Assembly (NCBI RefSeq): GCF_000196515.1
Contig: NC_014248.1
Coordinates: 2,980,001-3,044,000 of the forward strand
Reading direction: 5' to 3'
DNA from: 'Nostoc azollae' 0708
GTDB taxonomy: Bacteria > Cyanobacteriota > Cyanobacteriia > Cyanobacteriales > Nostocaceae
DNA length: 64,000 bases
Positions within the stretch are counted from its first letter, which is position 1. Each line of letters begins with the position of its first letter. The notes below the pieces were generated by a model that had not been told where the DNA came from, ran no database searches, and saw only the letters and a program-made list of their open reading frames with translations. The position numbers were made by a program, and so were the translations under genes. Below, in pieces: positions 30,419 through 40,220 of the stretch.

Positions 30419-30460
30419 TATCAATAATAGTTATATATTATAATATAACTATTATTGATA
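30419..30460. repeat. 18-bp-arm AT-rich perfect palindrome
   Basis: The arms tatcaataatagttatat (30419-30436) and its exact complement (30443-30460) surround a 6-nt loop. It lies about 340 bp upstream of the asd start. It could be a cruciform-forming site, an operator or a transposon footprint. No T-run or gene end adjoins it, so a terminator role is unlikely. Confidence 0.75.
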
Positions 30461-30911
30461 TACTATCATATGGATATCTCAGACTCATTAAAAAACACTG
30501 TAGCTATGTTGATAGGATATCACAGTGTGAGCAATCTGAGTAGAAATTTGGCTCTAATGCTTAATTAAAGTATGTTTCCCTGCACCCTGACCAACTTCAA
30601 GGGTTCTGAGCCTATCTTCTGATAAGAAAATATTCCAGCAAAGTGCTAACTCCCTCTCTATTGGCAGTAAACTAGATATCTGCTGAAGGAGAAACTTTTC
30701 CGGACTGGATTTGATCATAGCTGCAAGACGTACTCGACAGCTAAAAAGTTCTTCAATCTTTCCTCGCATTCAGATTATGCCATTATCAGCGAGTTGTGGA
30801 GAATATTGACGTATAAAAAATCTAGATGCGGAACTAAGGTAAAATTGATTGAGCGGTTGTGGACAAGTTGAATATCGTAATTTGCATCTTACTGTCAATT
30901 TAATAAATGCC

Positions 30912-30941
30912 CCGATAGCTTAGTGTGCCTTAAGCCATATT
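30912..30941 (+). repeat. Nostoc-type interspersed repeat, second copy
   Basis: The string gatagcttagtgtgccttaa followed by gccatat resembles the copy near 16549-16582. It is preceded by gcccc and followed by a degenerate 180-bp stretch. Confidence 0.5.
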
Positions 30942-31245
30942 ATAGAGTACGCATGGCAAGTGCGGAATTTACCCCTGTGAAAAACAACCCGCCTTTCGGA
31001 CTTGTCAGAAGCAGGAAGCAACCAGCAAAACCCTCAATAGTAGGAGCCATTTGTATTGGTTTTGTGTTGCATAAGGACCAGCCTTATAGACTGGTCAAAG
31101 CAGGAAGCAAACATCAAAATGTTCTAGTTATCTAAACTATGAACTATTTGTTTAGTTATTGTGTTGCACATCAAGTTAATAACGCAAGCGATACGCTTCT
31201 TGTGTGTACTCTCAAGATGAAAACACCAAAAAACAGAGACAAAGT

Positions 31246-32628
31246 ATGAAAGTTACCCAGGAAAAACTTGAGAAAAGTCAGATTGGACTAGAAATAGAGA
31301 TTACACCAGAAATTACCAAACAAAAATACGAACAGGTCATTAGAAATTTAAGTGGTACTGTAAATATTCCTGGGTTTCGCAGAGGCAAAGTACCCCGGCA
31401 GATATTATTACAGCGCCTGGGCGTAGGTCGCATCAAAGCAGCCGTCCTGGAAGAACTAGTCCCTGATGGCATTGAAAAAGCAGTTAAACAAGAAGCAATT
31501 TCAGCCATTGGTCAACCACGATTACGCTCCTCTTTTGATGAATTGATTAATAATTATGAACCTGGGAAAGCCCTGATTTTTTCAGCTGCTGTCGATGTAG
31601 AACCAGAAGTGATTATTAATCAGTACACAGGTTTTCAACTTCAAGCAGAGGAGATCAACTACGATTCCACAAAGGTCGATACCGTTTTAGACAAAGAACG
31701 GCAACAAATGGCAACCTTGATTCCCGTGGAAGGACGAGCATCCCAAATTGGTGATATCGCCGTGGTTGATTTTAAAGGTGTAATTACTAAAGCTGAAGGT
31801 GAAGACGAGTCAACAGAACCTACACCGATTCCTGGTGGAGAAGCAACTGATTTTCAAGTTGAATTGGAAGAGGATAAGTTTATCCCTGGTTTCATCTCCG
31901 GTATGCTGGGAATGAACCCTGGAGAAACGAGAGAAATTCCGGCTCAGTTTCCAGATCCTTATGCGAACCAGGAATTAGCTGGTAAACCCGCACTGTTTAC
32001 TGTGACACTCAAAGAAATCAAGGAAAAAGAACTACCAGAACTGAATGACGATTTTGCTCAAGAAGTGAGTGAATTTGAAACATTGGCACAATTGCGGGCA
32101 TCTTTAGAGGAACGATCTCAAAAAGAAGCTCAAGATCAAACCAAAGCTAATCAGCAAGAAGCTTTGTTGGCAGAACTGATAAAGCATGTGGAGATAGATT
32201 TACCTACAACCTTGATTGATCAAGAAGTCGATACTATGCTCACACAAACAGCAATGAAACTGTCAGAGCAAGGATTAGAGGTGAGAAAGCTGTTTACCCA
32301 AGATATTATTCCTCAATTGCGGGAGCGATCACAGCCAGAAGCAATTGAGCGCCTCAAACGTTCCCTAGCCCTCCAAGAAATTGGCAACCGCGAATCCATC
32401 CAAATTACATCCGCAGAAATAACAGCCAGAGTCAATGAATTGTTAGAACAGTATGCTGACGAGGAAATAGATGAGGAAAGACTGCAAGCAGTGGTGGAAA
32501 AGGAACTAAAAAACGAAAAAATCATTGATTGGCTTTTAGCAAACTCATCTGTGGAACTAGTACCAGTTGGTTCTCTCAGCACCACAGAAGAAACTGATTC
32601 AGAAGATCACAGCACTGAAGCAGAATAG
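31246..32628 (+). CDS. tig: Trigger factor
   Basis: A 460-residue ribosome-bound chaperone. The N-terminal ribosome-docking domain contains the signature IPGFRRGKVPRQIL (about residues 37-50). The FKBP-type isomerase domain (about 155-250) includes GDIAVVDFKG and FIPGFISGMLGMNPGE. A long helical C-terminal chaperone domain ends in an acidic tail. The ATG at 31246 gives the canonical MKVTQEKLEKSQIGLEIEI start. An in-frame GTG 42 bp upstream is less likely. It heads the tig-clpP-clpX group, the usual bacterial order. Confidence 0.96.
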   Translation: MKVTQEKLEKSQIGLEIEITPEITKQKYEQVIRNLSGTVNIPGFRRGKVPRQILLQRLGVGRIKAAVLEELVPDGIEKAVKQEAISAIGQPRLRSSFDELINNYEPGKALIFSAAVDVEPEVIINQYTGFQLQAEEINYDSTKVDTVLDKERQQMATLIPVEGRASQIGDIAVVDFKGVITKAEGEDESTEPTPIPGGEATDFQVELEEDKFIPGFISGMLGMNPGETREIPAQFPDPYANQELAGKPALFTVTLKEIKEKELPELNDDFAQEVSEFETLAQLRASLEERSQKEAQDQTKANQQEALLAELIKHVEIDLPTTLIDQEVDTMLTQTAMKLSEQGLEVRKLFTQDIIPQLRERSQPEAIERLKRSLALQEIGNRESIQITSAEITARVNELLEQYADEEIDEERLQAVVEKELKNEKIIDWLLANSSVELVPVGSLSTTEETDSEDHSTEAE

Positions 32629-32855
32629 GGTGTAGGGTTTGGGGAGGATGGGGAGGATGGGGAATCATATATTCCTCCTGAACTCCTGATAGCGTAGCAA
32701 TAGCCATACTCCTGAAACTCCTAAACTTCAACAGGAACAAATTAAATAAGGCATAATGGTTAAGACATAGCTCAAATACAAATTCAACTTCTGAGAAAAT
32801 CAGCCATAACGGCTACAAAGTCTGTCCCAGTTAACTTATTGTTAAATATTCTTGT

Positions 32856-33554
32856 ATGCTTGTATCGCAGTCGGGAAATTACCCAATCAGCAGCTTGAGT
32901 CCCATCAGCATTAGCTGTAACTACAGTAGTCCTAACAACATAGTACCCATGGTGGTAGAACAATCCGGTATGGGAGAAAGGGCTTTTGACATCTACTCCC
33001 GCCTACTGCGAGAGAGGATTATTTTTTTGGGAACACCAATAGATGATAATGTAGCCAACTCAATTGTGGCGCAATTGCTATTTCTGGACGCTGAAGACTC
33101 AGGAAAAGATATTCAACTTTACATTAATTCTCCTGGTGGCTCAGTCTACGCAGGAATGGCAATCTATGATACGATTCAACAAATACGCCCCGATGTTGTT
33201 ACTATCTGTTTTGGATTAGCTGCCAGTATGGGGGCATTTTTGTTAACGGCTGGGACAGCAGGAAAACGTATGTCTCTGCCTGACTCGCGGATTATGATTC
33301 ACCAACCCCTTGGTGGCGCTCAAGGACAAGCAATTGATATTGAAATTCAAGCGCGAGAAATTCTTTACATTAAGGGCAACTTGAATCAGCTAATGGCCAA
33401 ACATACTGGTCAACCATTGGACAGAATCGAGGCAGATACGGAACGCGACTTTTTTATGTCGGCAGAAGAGGCGAAAAACTACGGTTTGATTGATCAGGTT
33501 ATTTCTAGACAAAATCTCCCCACAGTAGGGGAAAACGTCACCATTCTGAAATAA
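32856..33554 (+). CDS. clpP: ATP-dependent Clp protease proteolytic subunit
   Basis: A ClpP serine peptidase of 232 residues from this ATG, or 201 from the internal ATG at 32949 ([20 protein letters not shown]), which matches the usual ClpP beginning. Neither start has a clear binding site, so the choice is uncertain. The catalytic Ser is in [11 protein letters not shown], the His in [11 protein letters not shown] and the Asp in [20 protein letters not shown]. It forms the proteolytic barrel and is 10 bp upstream of clpX, its unfoldase partner. Confidence 0.96.
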   Translation: MLVSQSGNYPISSLSPISISCNYSSPNNIVPMVVEQSGMGERAFDIYSRLLRERIIFLGTPIDDNVANSIVAQLLFLDAEDSGKDIQLYINSPGGSVYAGMAIYDTIQQIRPDVVTICFGLAASMGAFLLTAGTAGKRMSLPDSRIMIHQPLGGAQGQAIDIEIQAREILYIKGNLNQLMAKHTGQPLDRIEADTERDFFMSAEEAKNYGLIDQVISRQNLPTVGENVTILK

Positions 33555-33564
33555 GAGGCTTGGT

Positions 33565-34905
33565 ATGTCTAAGTACGACTCCCATTTAAAATGTTCGTTT
33601 TGCGGCAAGTCTCAGGAACAGGTGCGTAAATTAATCGCGGGTCCGGGAGTCTACATCTGCGATGAATGCGTTGACTTGTGTAATGAAATCTTAGATGAGG
33701 AGTTGCTTGATACGAGTGGTGCAGCCTCCCAACCAGCACCACGGTCAGAACCACCTCAAAAACGCCGTACCCGTTCTGCCAATATCTCGTTTAATCAAAT
33801 ACCCAAGCCTAGAGAAATTAAGAAATATTTAGACGAACACGTTATTGGTCAAGATGAAGCCAAAAAAGTGTTGTCAGTCGCTGTTTACAATCACTACAAG
33901 CGGTTGGCTGTAATCCAGTCTAAAGGTAATGGCAAGGGTGGAGCAGATGATGCGGTAGAAATACAAAAGTCTAATATTTTATTAATGGGTCCGACTGGTT
34001 GCGGTAAAACCCTATTAGCACAAACTCTCGCTAAAATCCTTGATGTCCCCTTTGCAGTAGCTGATGCCACAACTCTTACAGAAGCAGGGTATGTGGGGGA
34101 AGATGTGGAAAATATCTTGCTGCGACTTTTGCAAGTGGCAGATTTGGATGTTGAGGAAGCACAGCGGGGAATTATTTACATTGATGAAATTGATAAAATT
34201 GCCCGTAAGAGTGAAAATACTTCAATTACAAGGGATGTTTCTGGGGAAGGTGTACAGCAAGCTTTGCTGAAAATGCTGGAAGGAACAACTGCAAATGTTC
34301 CCCCCCAAGGTGGACGTAAGCATCCTTATCAAGACTGTATCCAGATTGATACTAGTAACATCCTATTTATCTGTGGTGGTGCTTTTGTAGGTTTGGAAAA
34401 AGTTGTAGATCAGAGAGTGGGCAAAAAGTCAATTGGTTTTGTTCAATCTGGGGAAGGTCAGTCTAAAGAGAAACGAGCTGCTGATACTCTGCGTCATCTT
34501 GAACCTGATGATTTGGTGAAATTTGGTATGATTCCCGAATTTATAGGGCGGATGCCAATGGTGGCGGTGGTAGATCCTCTGGATGAAGAGGCGCTGATGG
34601 CAATCCTTACCCAACCACGTAGTGCTTTGGTGAAGCAATACCAAAAACTGCTGAAGATGGATAATGTTCAGTTAGATTTTAAACCAGAAGCTTTGCGAGC
34701 GATCGCTCAAGAGGCTCATCGACGCAAAACTGGGGCGCGGGCACTGCGGGGTATTGTGGAAGAATTGATGTTGGATGTGATGTATGAGTTGCCATCTCGG
34801 AAAGATGTAACTCGCTGCACAGTAACAAGGGAAATGGTAGAGAAACGTTCTACTGCGGAACTGTTGGTCCATCCTTCTTCGCTACCCAAACCAGAATCAG
34901 CATAA
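33565..34905 (+). CDS. clpX: ClpX unfoldase subunit of the Clp protease
   Basis: A 446-residue AAA+ unfoldase. The N-terminal C4 zinc-binding domain ([14 protein letters not shown] ... [10 protein letters not shown], about residues 10-37) recruits adaptors and substrates. Walker [13 protein letters not shown], pore loop [15 protein letters not shown], Walker [11 protein letters not shown] and a C-terminal domain with [10 protein letters not shown]-type sequence ([14 protein letters not shown]) are all intact. It starts 10 bp after clpP in an evident operon. Confidence 0.98.
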   Translation: MSKYDSHLKCSFCGKSQEQVRKLIAGPGVYICDECVDLCNEILDEELLDTSGAASQPAPRSEPPQKRRTRSANISFNQIPKPREIKKYLDEHVIGQDEAKKVLSVAVYNHYKRLAVIQSKGNGKGGADDAVEIQKSNILLMGPTGCGKTLLAQTLAKILDVPFAVADATTLTEAGYVGEDVENILLRLLQVADLDVEEAQRGIIYIDEIDKIARKSENTSITRDVSGEGVQQALLKMLEGTTANVPPQGGRKHPYQDCIQIDTSNILFICGGAFVGLEKVVDQRVGKKSIGFVQSGEGQSKEKRAADTLRHLEPDDLVKFGMIPEFIGRMPMVAVVDPLDEEALMAILTQPRSALVKQYQKLLKMDNVQLDFKPEALRAIAQEAHRRKTGARALRGIVEELMLDVMYELPSRKDVTRCTVTREMVEKRSTAELLVHPSSLPKPESA

Positions 34906-34986
34906 TTGAGGAGTCAGGAGTCAAGAGTTCTTTAATTTTGACTATTGGCTATTGACTTTTGATTTTATAATTTTTAACTGTGAAGA

Positions 34987-35883
34987 ATGGCTTATATAAA
35001 TGTTCGCGGAGTTGAGCATTATTACGAGTGGATAAAAAAACCATCGAGTTTGGTCAAGCCTGTAATGGTTTTCATTCACGGCTGGGCTGGTTCCTCTAGG
35101 TATTGGCGCAGTACGGCTGAGGCTTTATTGGGAGAATTTGACTGTTTACTATATGATATGCGTGGTTTTGGGCACTCTGGTGGTAAACCTAGCATTGTCC
35201 AAGCTGGTAAGTCTGTGGTTGAGTCACAGTCAACAGAGGGACAAGGTGAAGCAATTGCTGAGTTAAGTTATGAATTAACAGAATACGCTGAAGACTTAGC
35301 TGCTTTATTAGATGGGTTGCAACTTCAGCGTGTTTATATTAATGCTCATTCCATGGGCGCTTCTGTTGCGACTTTATTTTTTAACCGTTATCCTGAACGA
35401 GTGAAAAAGGGAGTTTTAACCTGTAGCGGCATTTTTGAATATGATGAGAAAGCCTTTGCTGCTTTTTATAAGTTTGGTAGATTAGTAGTTAAATTCCGTC
35501 CTAAGTGGTTAGGTAACATACCTTTAGCTGACAAGATATTTATGGCCAGATTTGTCCATAGTTCTATTCCCAAATCCGAGAGACAAGCTTTTTTACAAGA
35601 CTTTATTAGTGCTGATTATGATGCAGCGTTAGGAACTATTTTTACTTCTGTTAGTAAAGCTCAATCGGAATTAATGCCCACAGAATTTGCTAAATTATCA
35701 GTCCCAACATTGCTAGTGGCGGGTGAATATGACATTATCATTCCGGTAGAAATGGGACGACAAGCAGCAGCATTAAATCACAACATTGAGTTTTTCGTAG
35801 TTCCTAATACTGCGCATTTCCCAATGTTGGAAGATTCAGAAACTTATTTAGGAAGGATAAGAGAGTTTTTAAATGATTGCTAA
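34987..35883 (+). CDS. Alpha/beta hydrolase
   Basis: A 298-residue alpha/beta-hydrolase-fold enzyme. The oxyanion-hole motif FIHGWAGSSRYW is at about 28-39, the nucleophile elbow is NAHSMGASV (Ser near residue 120), the acid is in VAGEYDIIIP and the catalytic His in NTAHFPMLED near the C-terminus. An insert of about 25 residues (near 62-90, SIVQAGKSVVESQSTEGQ) precedes the elbow. The substrate is unknown. It follows clpX by 81 bp, with heptamer-like repeats (gagtcaggagtcaagag) in the gap. Confidence 0.88.
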   Translation: MAYINVRGVEHYYEWIKKPSSLVKPVMVFIHGWAGSSRYWRSTAEALLGEFDCLLYDMRGFGHSGGKPSIVQAGKSVVESQSTEGQGEAIAELSYELTEYAEDLAALLDGLQLQRVYINAHSMGASVATLFFNRYPERVKKGVLTCSGIFEYDEKAFAAFYKFGRLVVKFRPKWLGNIPLADKIFMARFVHSSIPKSERQAFLQDFISADYDAALGTIFTSVSKAQSELMPTEFAKLSVPTLLVAGEYDIIIPVEMGRQAAALNHNIEFFVVPNTAHFPMLEDSETYLGRIREFLNDC

Positions 35884-36157
35884 TTGCGATAGCAGGTGAC
35901 AGAGTTAAAAATCTTAATTATGTATGTCTAAGTTTAAGCACTCAGCTAATGCCTAACGGCAAGGTACACGAACAGCAGTCACCTTTTTCAGGCTAACGCC
36001 AAAAATACCTATTGGATAACTAACCAATTTCTGAAAAATTCTGACTCCTTAATTCTTATGTCTAAGTTTGATGATAGCTTTATGCTGTCATCCAAATGAA
36101 AACTTCCATATTGCGTTATTTTAGAGGTAGATTTAGAGGTAGATAAGGTGTAAATTT

Positions 36158-36560
36158 ATGACTGTTACTACTAATTTACAGCAACTCTATAAAACTGATG
36201 ACCATCTATGGTTATTACAAACTATTGAATTATTAGACCTCTTGAAGAATTAATTTATTTTATGTTATAATGGGATTTTGTCTTTATTATACCCAAAAAG
36301 TTAGAGTTACAGGGTTATGTTTGAGTTAGCGAGCACAAGGAACACCAGAAATATATAAAATCTAAATCTCTCTATTCTACTACAGAAACAATTTTACAAG
36401 AGGTCTATTGAAACAAAGTCATTTTGATGAACTAGATTTAGAAAATCTAATTCAGGAGTTGGAAGACTTGGATAATGAAAAGAAAAATGCTGTAGGAAGG
36501 GAAGCATCCCAATTTAGGAAGAAGATGAAAGAAATGAGAAATAATTTGCGATGATGCCTC
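36158..36560 (+). pseudogene. DUF29-family gene, split by a MITE and truncated
   Basis: It starts with TNLQQLYKTDDHLWLLQTIE and continues after a 170-bp insertion with KQSHFDELDLENLIQELEDL. This is the beginning of a DUF29 protein, a family common in Nostocales and of unknown function. Removing the insertion plus one TA restores the frame exactly (TIELLLKQSHFDELD). After NEKKNAV the sequence changes to an unrelated fragment (about 36500-36690), so the C-terminus is lost. Confidence 0.75.
36236..36405. mobile_element. MITE, copy A (IS630/Tc1-type TA target)
   Basis: A 170-bp non-coding insertion with terminal inverted repeats gacctcttg / caagaggtc, flanked on both sides by TA (36234-36235 and 36406-36407), the target duplication of IS630/mariner elements. 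It has no transposase. A related copy in the opposite orientation lies at about 44628-44766. Excision in silico restores the host DUF29 frame. Confidence 0.85.
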
Positions 36561-36725
36561 GCGAATTCAGGGTGACTATACGAATGCGGTCCATAACTGA
36601 GAAGATTATGGGAATCAGAGAGTATGGTTTAAAACAATCACAGCAGAAGATAAAAGACTCTTAGAAGCTCACATCAAACAAAATAGATAGCCAAAATCTT
36701 TTATAAAAATACCCCACCCGAGAAA

Positions 36726-38770
36726 ATGGAAACATTTGAGGGCATCGAAACATCTGTAGGCGACCAGGTTTTAGAACATGTCAGTCCGAAAAGCGCCTTT
36801 TTTTGTCGGAGAAAAGACTGTCACAACAAGGGCAAAACACGGACAATAAGGAGTTGCATTGGTAAGATTAAAGTCACTAACAAACAAGCATCTCCTTTGG
36901 GGAGAGAACCGTATAGGCGATTTAGCCCATTGGTTGAAAAGTGCTGTTTGTTACTTTCAGCCAAGGAGTCATTCCAGGACGCAGAGAATGACCTTAAGGT
37001 TCTAATGGAACGTAAACACAAATCAAGCCCAAATGTAGTCCTAACTGGCTTGGTAAGAAGGAAACACGTCCGGATTCCAGTTGAACCAATCAATAAATGG
37101 AAAAGATATGGCTGTTCTCAATGCTTCTAAAGCTTGAGTAAAAGTATTCAAAGGTTTCTTAGCCCACCTTGGTCTTAATCCTCCAGTCCACTGATGGCCA
37201 AGAATAAAAGTGTAGGCACAGAAAACCAAAATAAAATGGCGCAGTTAACTGCTTTTATCTCCAACTTGATATTCTTTGAGTCCTAACCATCCCTGGGCTT
37301 CCCTGCAAAAAACTTCTACCCAATTTCTTTGATAATATGTATCAACTATCTATTGGGGTGTGACAATTGATGAAGAAACATTGGTAATAAAGTAGTCAAT
37401 ATCAGTGGCTTGAGAGAAATTAGAACCGTTGATGAGGATAGCAATATTGCCCTTTCCACTTAAGGCTGATATTTCTACTTCTTTAGTTACTACCCATAAT
37501 GTTTTGGTTTTATCTAACTGCAGTTGAATTTGTGTAACAGTCTCTTGGGGTAAACTTTGTGCTAATTCATCTAAGCTAATTATTTGTGGAATATCCTTTT
37601 GGTCACTGCCAAGGACTTTGGGATTTTTAGCTAATCCTCCTCAATACTTTAAATGCCGATTTTCTATCTTTAATAAGAAAGATGTATTGTGGCCATATCC
37701 AGGATCTATAATTACTATTCCTGGTTGATAACCACGGCTTAAGGTCAGATTTATTAATTTAATTCTTAACTCAGGTTTATTCTCAAATAGAGGGTCTTGT
37801 TTCCCTTTGGGTAAGGAATCACCGTGGTGATATAACTCTATATGTAATGGTAAGCTTTTACTGCCATCATAATAGATGTATGTGTTGTTACTACTACTAT
37901 TCCATTATCCCTTTTCCCAATTTCTCCAATATATTTTCTTCCTACTCCATCCCTGAAATTCCCGCTTTTCCTATGGTCATAATCATCAATTATTAAGCTA
38001 AATCCTCTGGTGATTCTCCTCTGACTACACTTGTTCATAATCTCTAACCGACGGTCATTGACTTGGGAACTGGACTAAGGTGCTGCAGTTAAACAGTGGT
38101 GTAATCGGTGGTAAGTCACCCCTAGGGCATTCTCTGCCATTTCAAATAGGTTTTTTCTCTCACTTTCACCCAATAATCCCCCTAAATAATGTCTAAACTC
38201 CTTTTTTGCGCCTTATGAGTAAGTACATCATCAAACCTTTAACACCATCTTTCAAACCATGGTGCCATTGCTACGGCAGTGGTTTTTTTCATCAGCTTCT
38301 TTTAACGTGAAAGCTACACCGAAATTGCATTATACTCCTTTCTTTTTACTCTTAACTTTTGTTTAAGTCCCGCTAAGAGGGATAGAATTTGGTTATAGTA
38401 CCTATCATTGCCAAATCAAAAAAGTGGACTTATCTCCCCCGAAGGTAAAACAGAAATTAACAGAGGTCTGCGTAGAGGGGGGAAAAGTGCGGTTAGGCTC
38501 TCAAGAGAAAGGAAAGCCTGTGTACTTGTAAGGAGTATAAAAAAATAGAGCGATTAGAGGGTATATATTAAGGAGCATTCTTTCAAGACAATCTCTCCCT
38601 AAGTAATTGGGTCAATAGCCAAAACATCGGTAAAACTCTTTACTGCTTGGGAGATGGGCATGATGGAATTTGGAATCTATTTGCAGAAATTGCCGACTCT
38701 GATATTCGTCACAGGATAAAATAGCTCGATTTCAGTAAAGTGGGTATTGCCACCCTACTTGATTGAAAAT
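36726..38770 (+). pseudogene. ISKra4-like transposase remnant, interrupted
   Basis: Plus strand. The N-terminal part (36726 to about 37015) reads METFEGIETSVGDQVLEHVS and KTRTIRSCIGKIKVTNK. A downstream part (about 38560-38770) reads SNWVNSQNIGKTLYCLGDGH followed by DGIWNLFAEI, the CLGDGHDGIWN motif typical of ISKra4 family transposases. The two are separated by an oppositely oriented IS701-type remnant. Stops occur in both parts. Confidence 0.65.
37020..38340 (-). pseudogene. IS701-like transposase remnant
   Basis: Minus strand. The N-terminal piece KDGVKGLMMYL (near 38240) is followed by RGFSLIIDDYDHRKSGNF (37990), containing the first catalytic-type DD. Next come NPELRIKLINL-like strings, and the C-terminal HQWTGGLRPRWAKKPLNTFT and FIDWFNWNPDVFPSYQAS at 37041-37190. 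Several stops and frameshifts are present. It appears to have landed inside the ISKra4 remnant. Confidence 0.68.
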
Positions 38771-38781
38771 GGTACAAGATG

Positions 38782-39768
38782 TCAGGTTAAACCCAGTTCT
38801 CGTTTAAGCAAATTAATTGATAGAGAACCAATATAGTTTTCACAGCGAATTAGTTTAGGTGGACGAATTAGGTCTTCTAAAACTGTTTGTATAGTTTCTT
38901 GTGCGTTTAAATAACTGACCTGATCGGTACAAAAGATTATTTCTGACCGTTTAACGATCGCGTGTAATTTATAAGTGTCCTTTGGCTGGGAAGTCATGAC
39001 TAATAGTTCATCACCGCGTAATCCGTGAAGGATGACTTCTGTGGCTCTGAGAATCCCAGGACTGAGGCTAACTATACCAATACAAATCGCTTTGGGTAGG
39101 CTTTTCACTACATTGAGTTCTTTGCCATAGTCGTGAATATCTAGGGGAATTACACGCACAGCTTTGGGGGCGGCGATCGCTTCCACTTCTCCGATAAAAT
39201 ATCGACTGGTAACTAATGTAGCTGAGGTAGTTTGATCTAGTACCGCTATTAATTCTTCCATGGCTACTAGTTGGACTGGAATTTGCAAGGATTCTTCCAG
39301 TTCGTCGGCCATTAATTCTCCAGCACCGATATCTTGAGATGGTGCTATTACAAGCACTCTGGCACTACAACGCAAGCGCCAGTCAACTTCTGCTAAAAAC
39401 AGTTCCCGTGCTTGATTAAGAGAACAACCTTGACCAAGTAAGTCATCTAAGGCTTGTTGAACTACTTTATATGCTTCGGGATATTGTTTAAGAATTGGGG
39501 ACTGTAATCTACTTCCACCCTCATGACCTTGAGAACGGACATAAATTCCTGAACCTGCTAGACTTTCGACAAATCCTTCTTCTTCCAACTGGCGGTAAAC
39601 TTTGCTAATGGTGTTACGATGTAAACCGGTTTGCATTGCTAACGCCCTGGTGCTTGGTAATTTATAACCGGGTGGATACTGCCCGGATGCGATCGCAAAT
39701 CGGAGTTGATTGAATAATTGAGCAGAAGCAGGAATTTCACTGTCTGGCTGAATACGGAATTGAATCAT
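38782..39768 (-). CDS. GntR-family transcriptional regulator
   Basis: A 328-residue regulator. The N-terminal winged helix (about 10-78) shows the GntR signature GYKLPSTRALAMQTGLHRNT and VYRQLEEEGFVES. The C-terminal 250 residues have no aminotransferase or known ligand-binding signature that I recognise, and contain DQTTSATLVTSRYFIGEVEA and ILHGLRGDELLVMTSQPKD. It is not a typical MocR protein. It stands alone beside mobile-element debris and is intact. Confidence 0.88.
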   Translation of the reverse strand: MIQFRIQPDSEIPASAQLFNQLRFAIASGQYPPGYKLPSTRALAMQTGLHRNTISKVYRQLEEEGFVESLAGSGIYVRSQGHEGGSRLQSPILKQYPEAYKVVQQALDDLLGQGCSLNQARELFLAEVDWRLRCSARVLVIAPSQDIGAGELMADELEESLQIPVQLVAMEELIAVLDQTTSATLVTSRYFIGEVEAIAAPKAVRVIPLDIHDYGKELNVVKSLPKAICIGIVSLSPGILRATEVILHGLRGDELLVMTSQPKDTYKLHAIVKRSEIIFCTDQVSYLNAQETIQTVLEDLIRPPKLIRCENYIGSLSINLLKRELGLT

Positions 39769-40152
39769 TACTAATTCTCCTGATAGCTGGTATTTACACT
39801 TAACCAGATGGATCTTTTATGGCAACAGATAACTGAAAGGTGAGAGGTGAAAAAGTTGAAGGTCTGTTTGTCTCTAAGTTTGATCATCAGCTGATTTCTT
39901 CATCACCTTGAAAGTTCCTATACCTGTTAAATGTATTATTAATGGGTTAAATAGCTCTGGATAATACAGCAGGAGTCAGGAGTAAAGCTCTCTTGCTATC
40001 TAGTTTTCAATTTAGATTCTGTACCTCATTGATCTGCGATCTACTGTATTGCTAATGTTTTCAACCTAGCTAGTTGATAATTTAGTGATAAACATCTTGA
40101 ACATATTGGCATATGATTTATATCAAATCATAAAAGATTGGTAAAAATTATT
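39769..40152. other. Intergenic region between divergent gntR and a hydrolase pseudogene
   Basis: A 384-bp gap with no gene. Promoters for both flanking genes should be here. No palindromic operator stands out. Confidence 0.4.
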
Positions 40153-40220
40153 ATGACAGACCTAGCCATAGTTACTACAAAAGTTAATCTGCCCCAAGAT
40201 GATTGCCAAATTGAGGCTTA

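Larger units (their letters stand above)
30083..31245. other. Intergenic region with palindrome and dispersed repeat
   Basis: More than 1.1 kb between divergent asd and tig. It holds the 42-bp AT-rich palindrome at 30419-30460 and a Nostoc-type repeat near 30912-30941. It also has an imperfect direct repeat containing gcaggaagcaa (about 31011-31021 and 31101-31111). A 71-codon frame on the minus strand (30554-30769) shows no recognisable family and is not called. The segment 30910-31130 has the look of a decayed mobile element end. Confidence 0.45.

Noticed and set aside
30554-30769. 71-codon minus-strand frame
   Set aside because: No recognisable family, binding site or conserved context; too weak to call.
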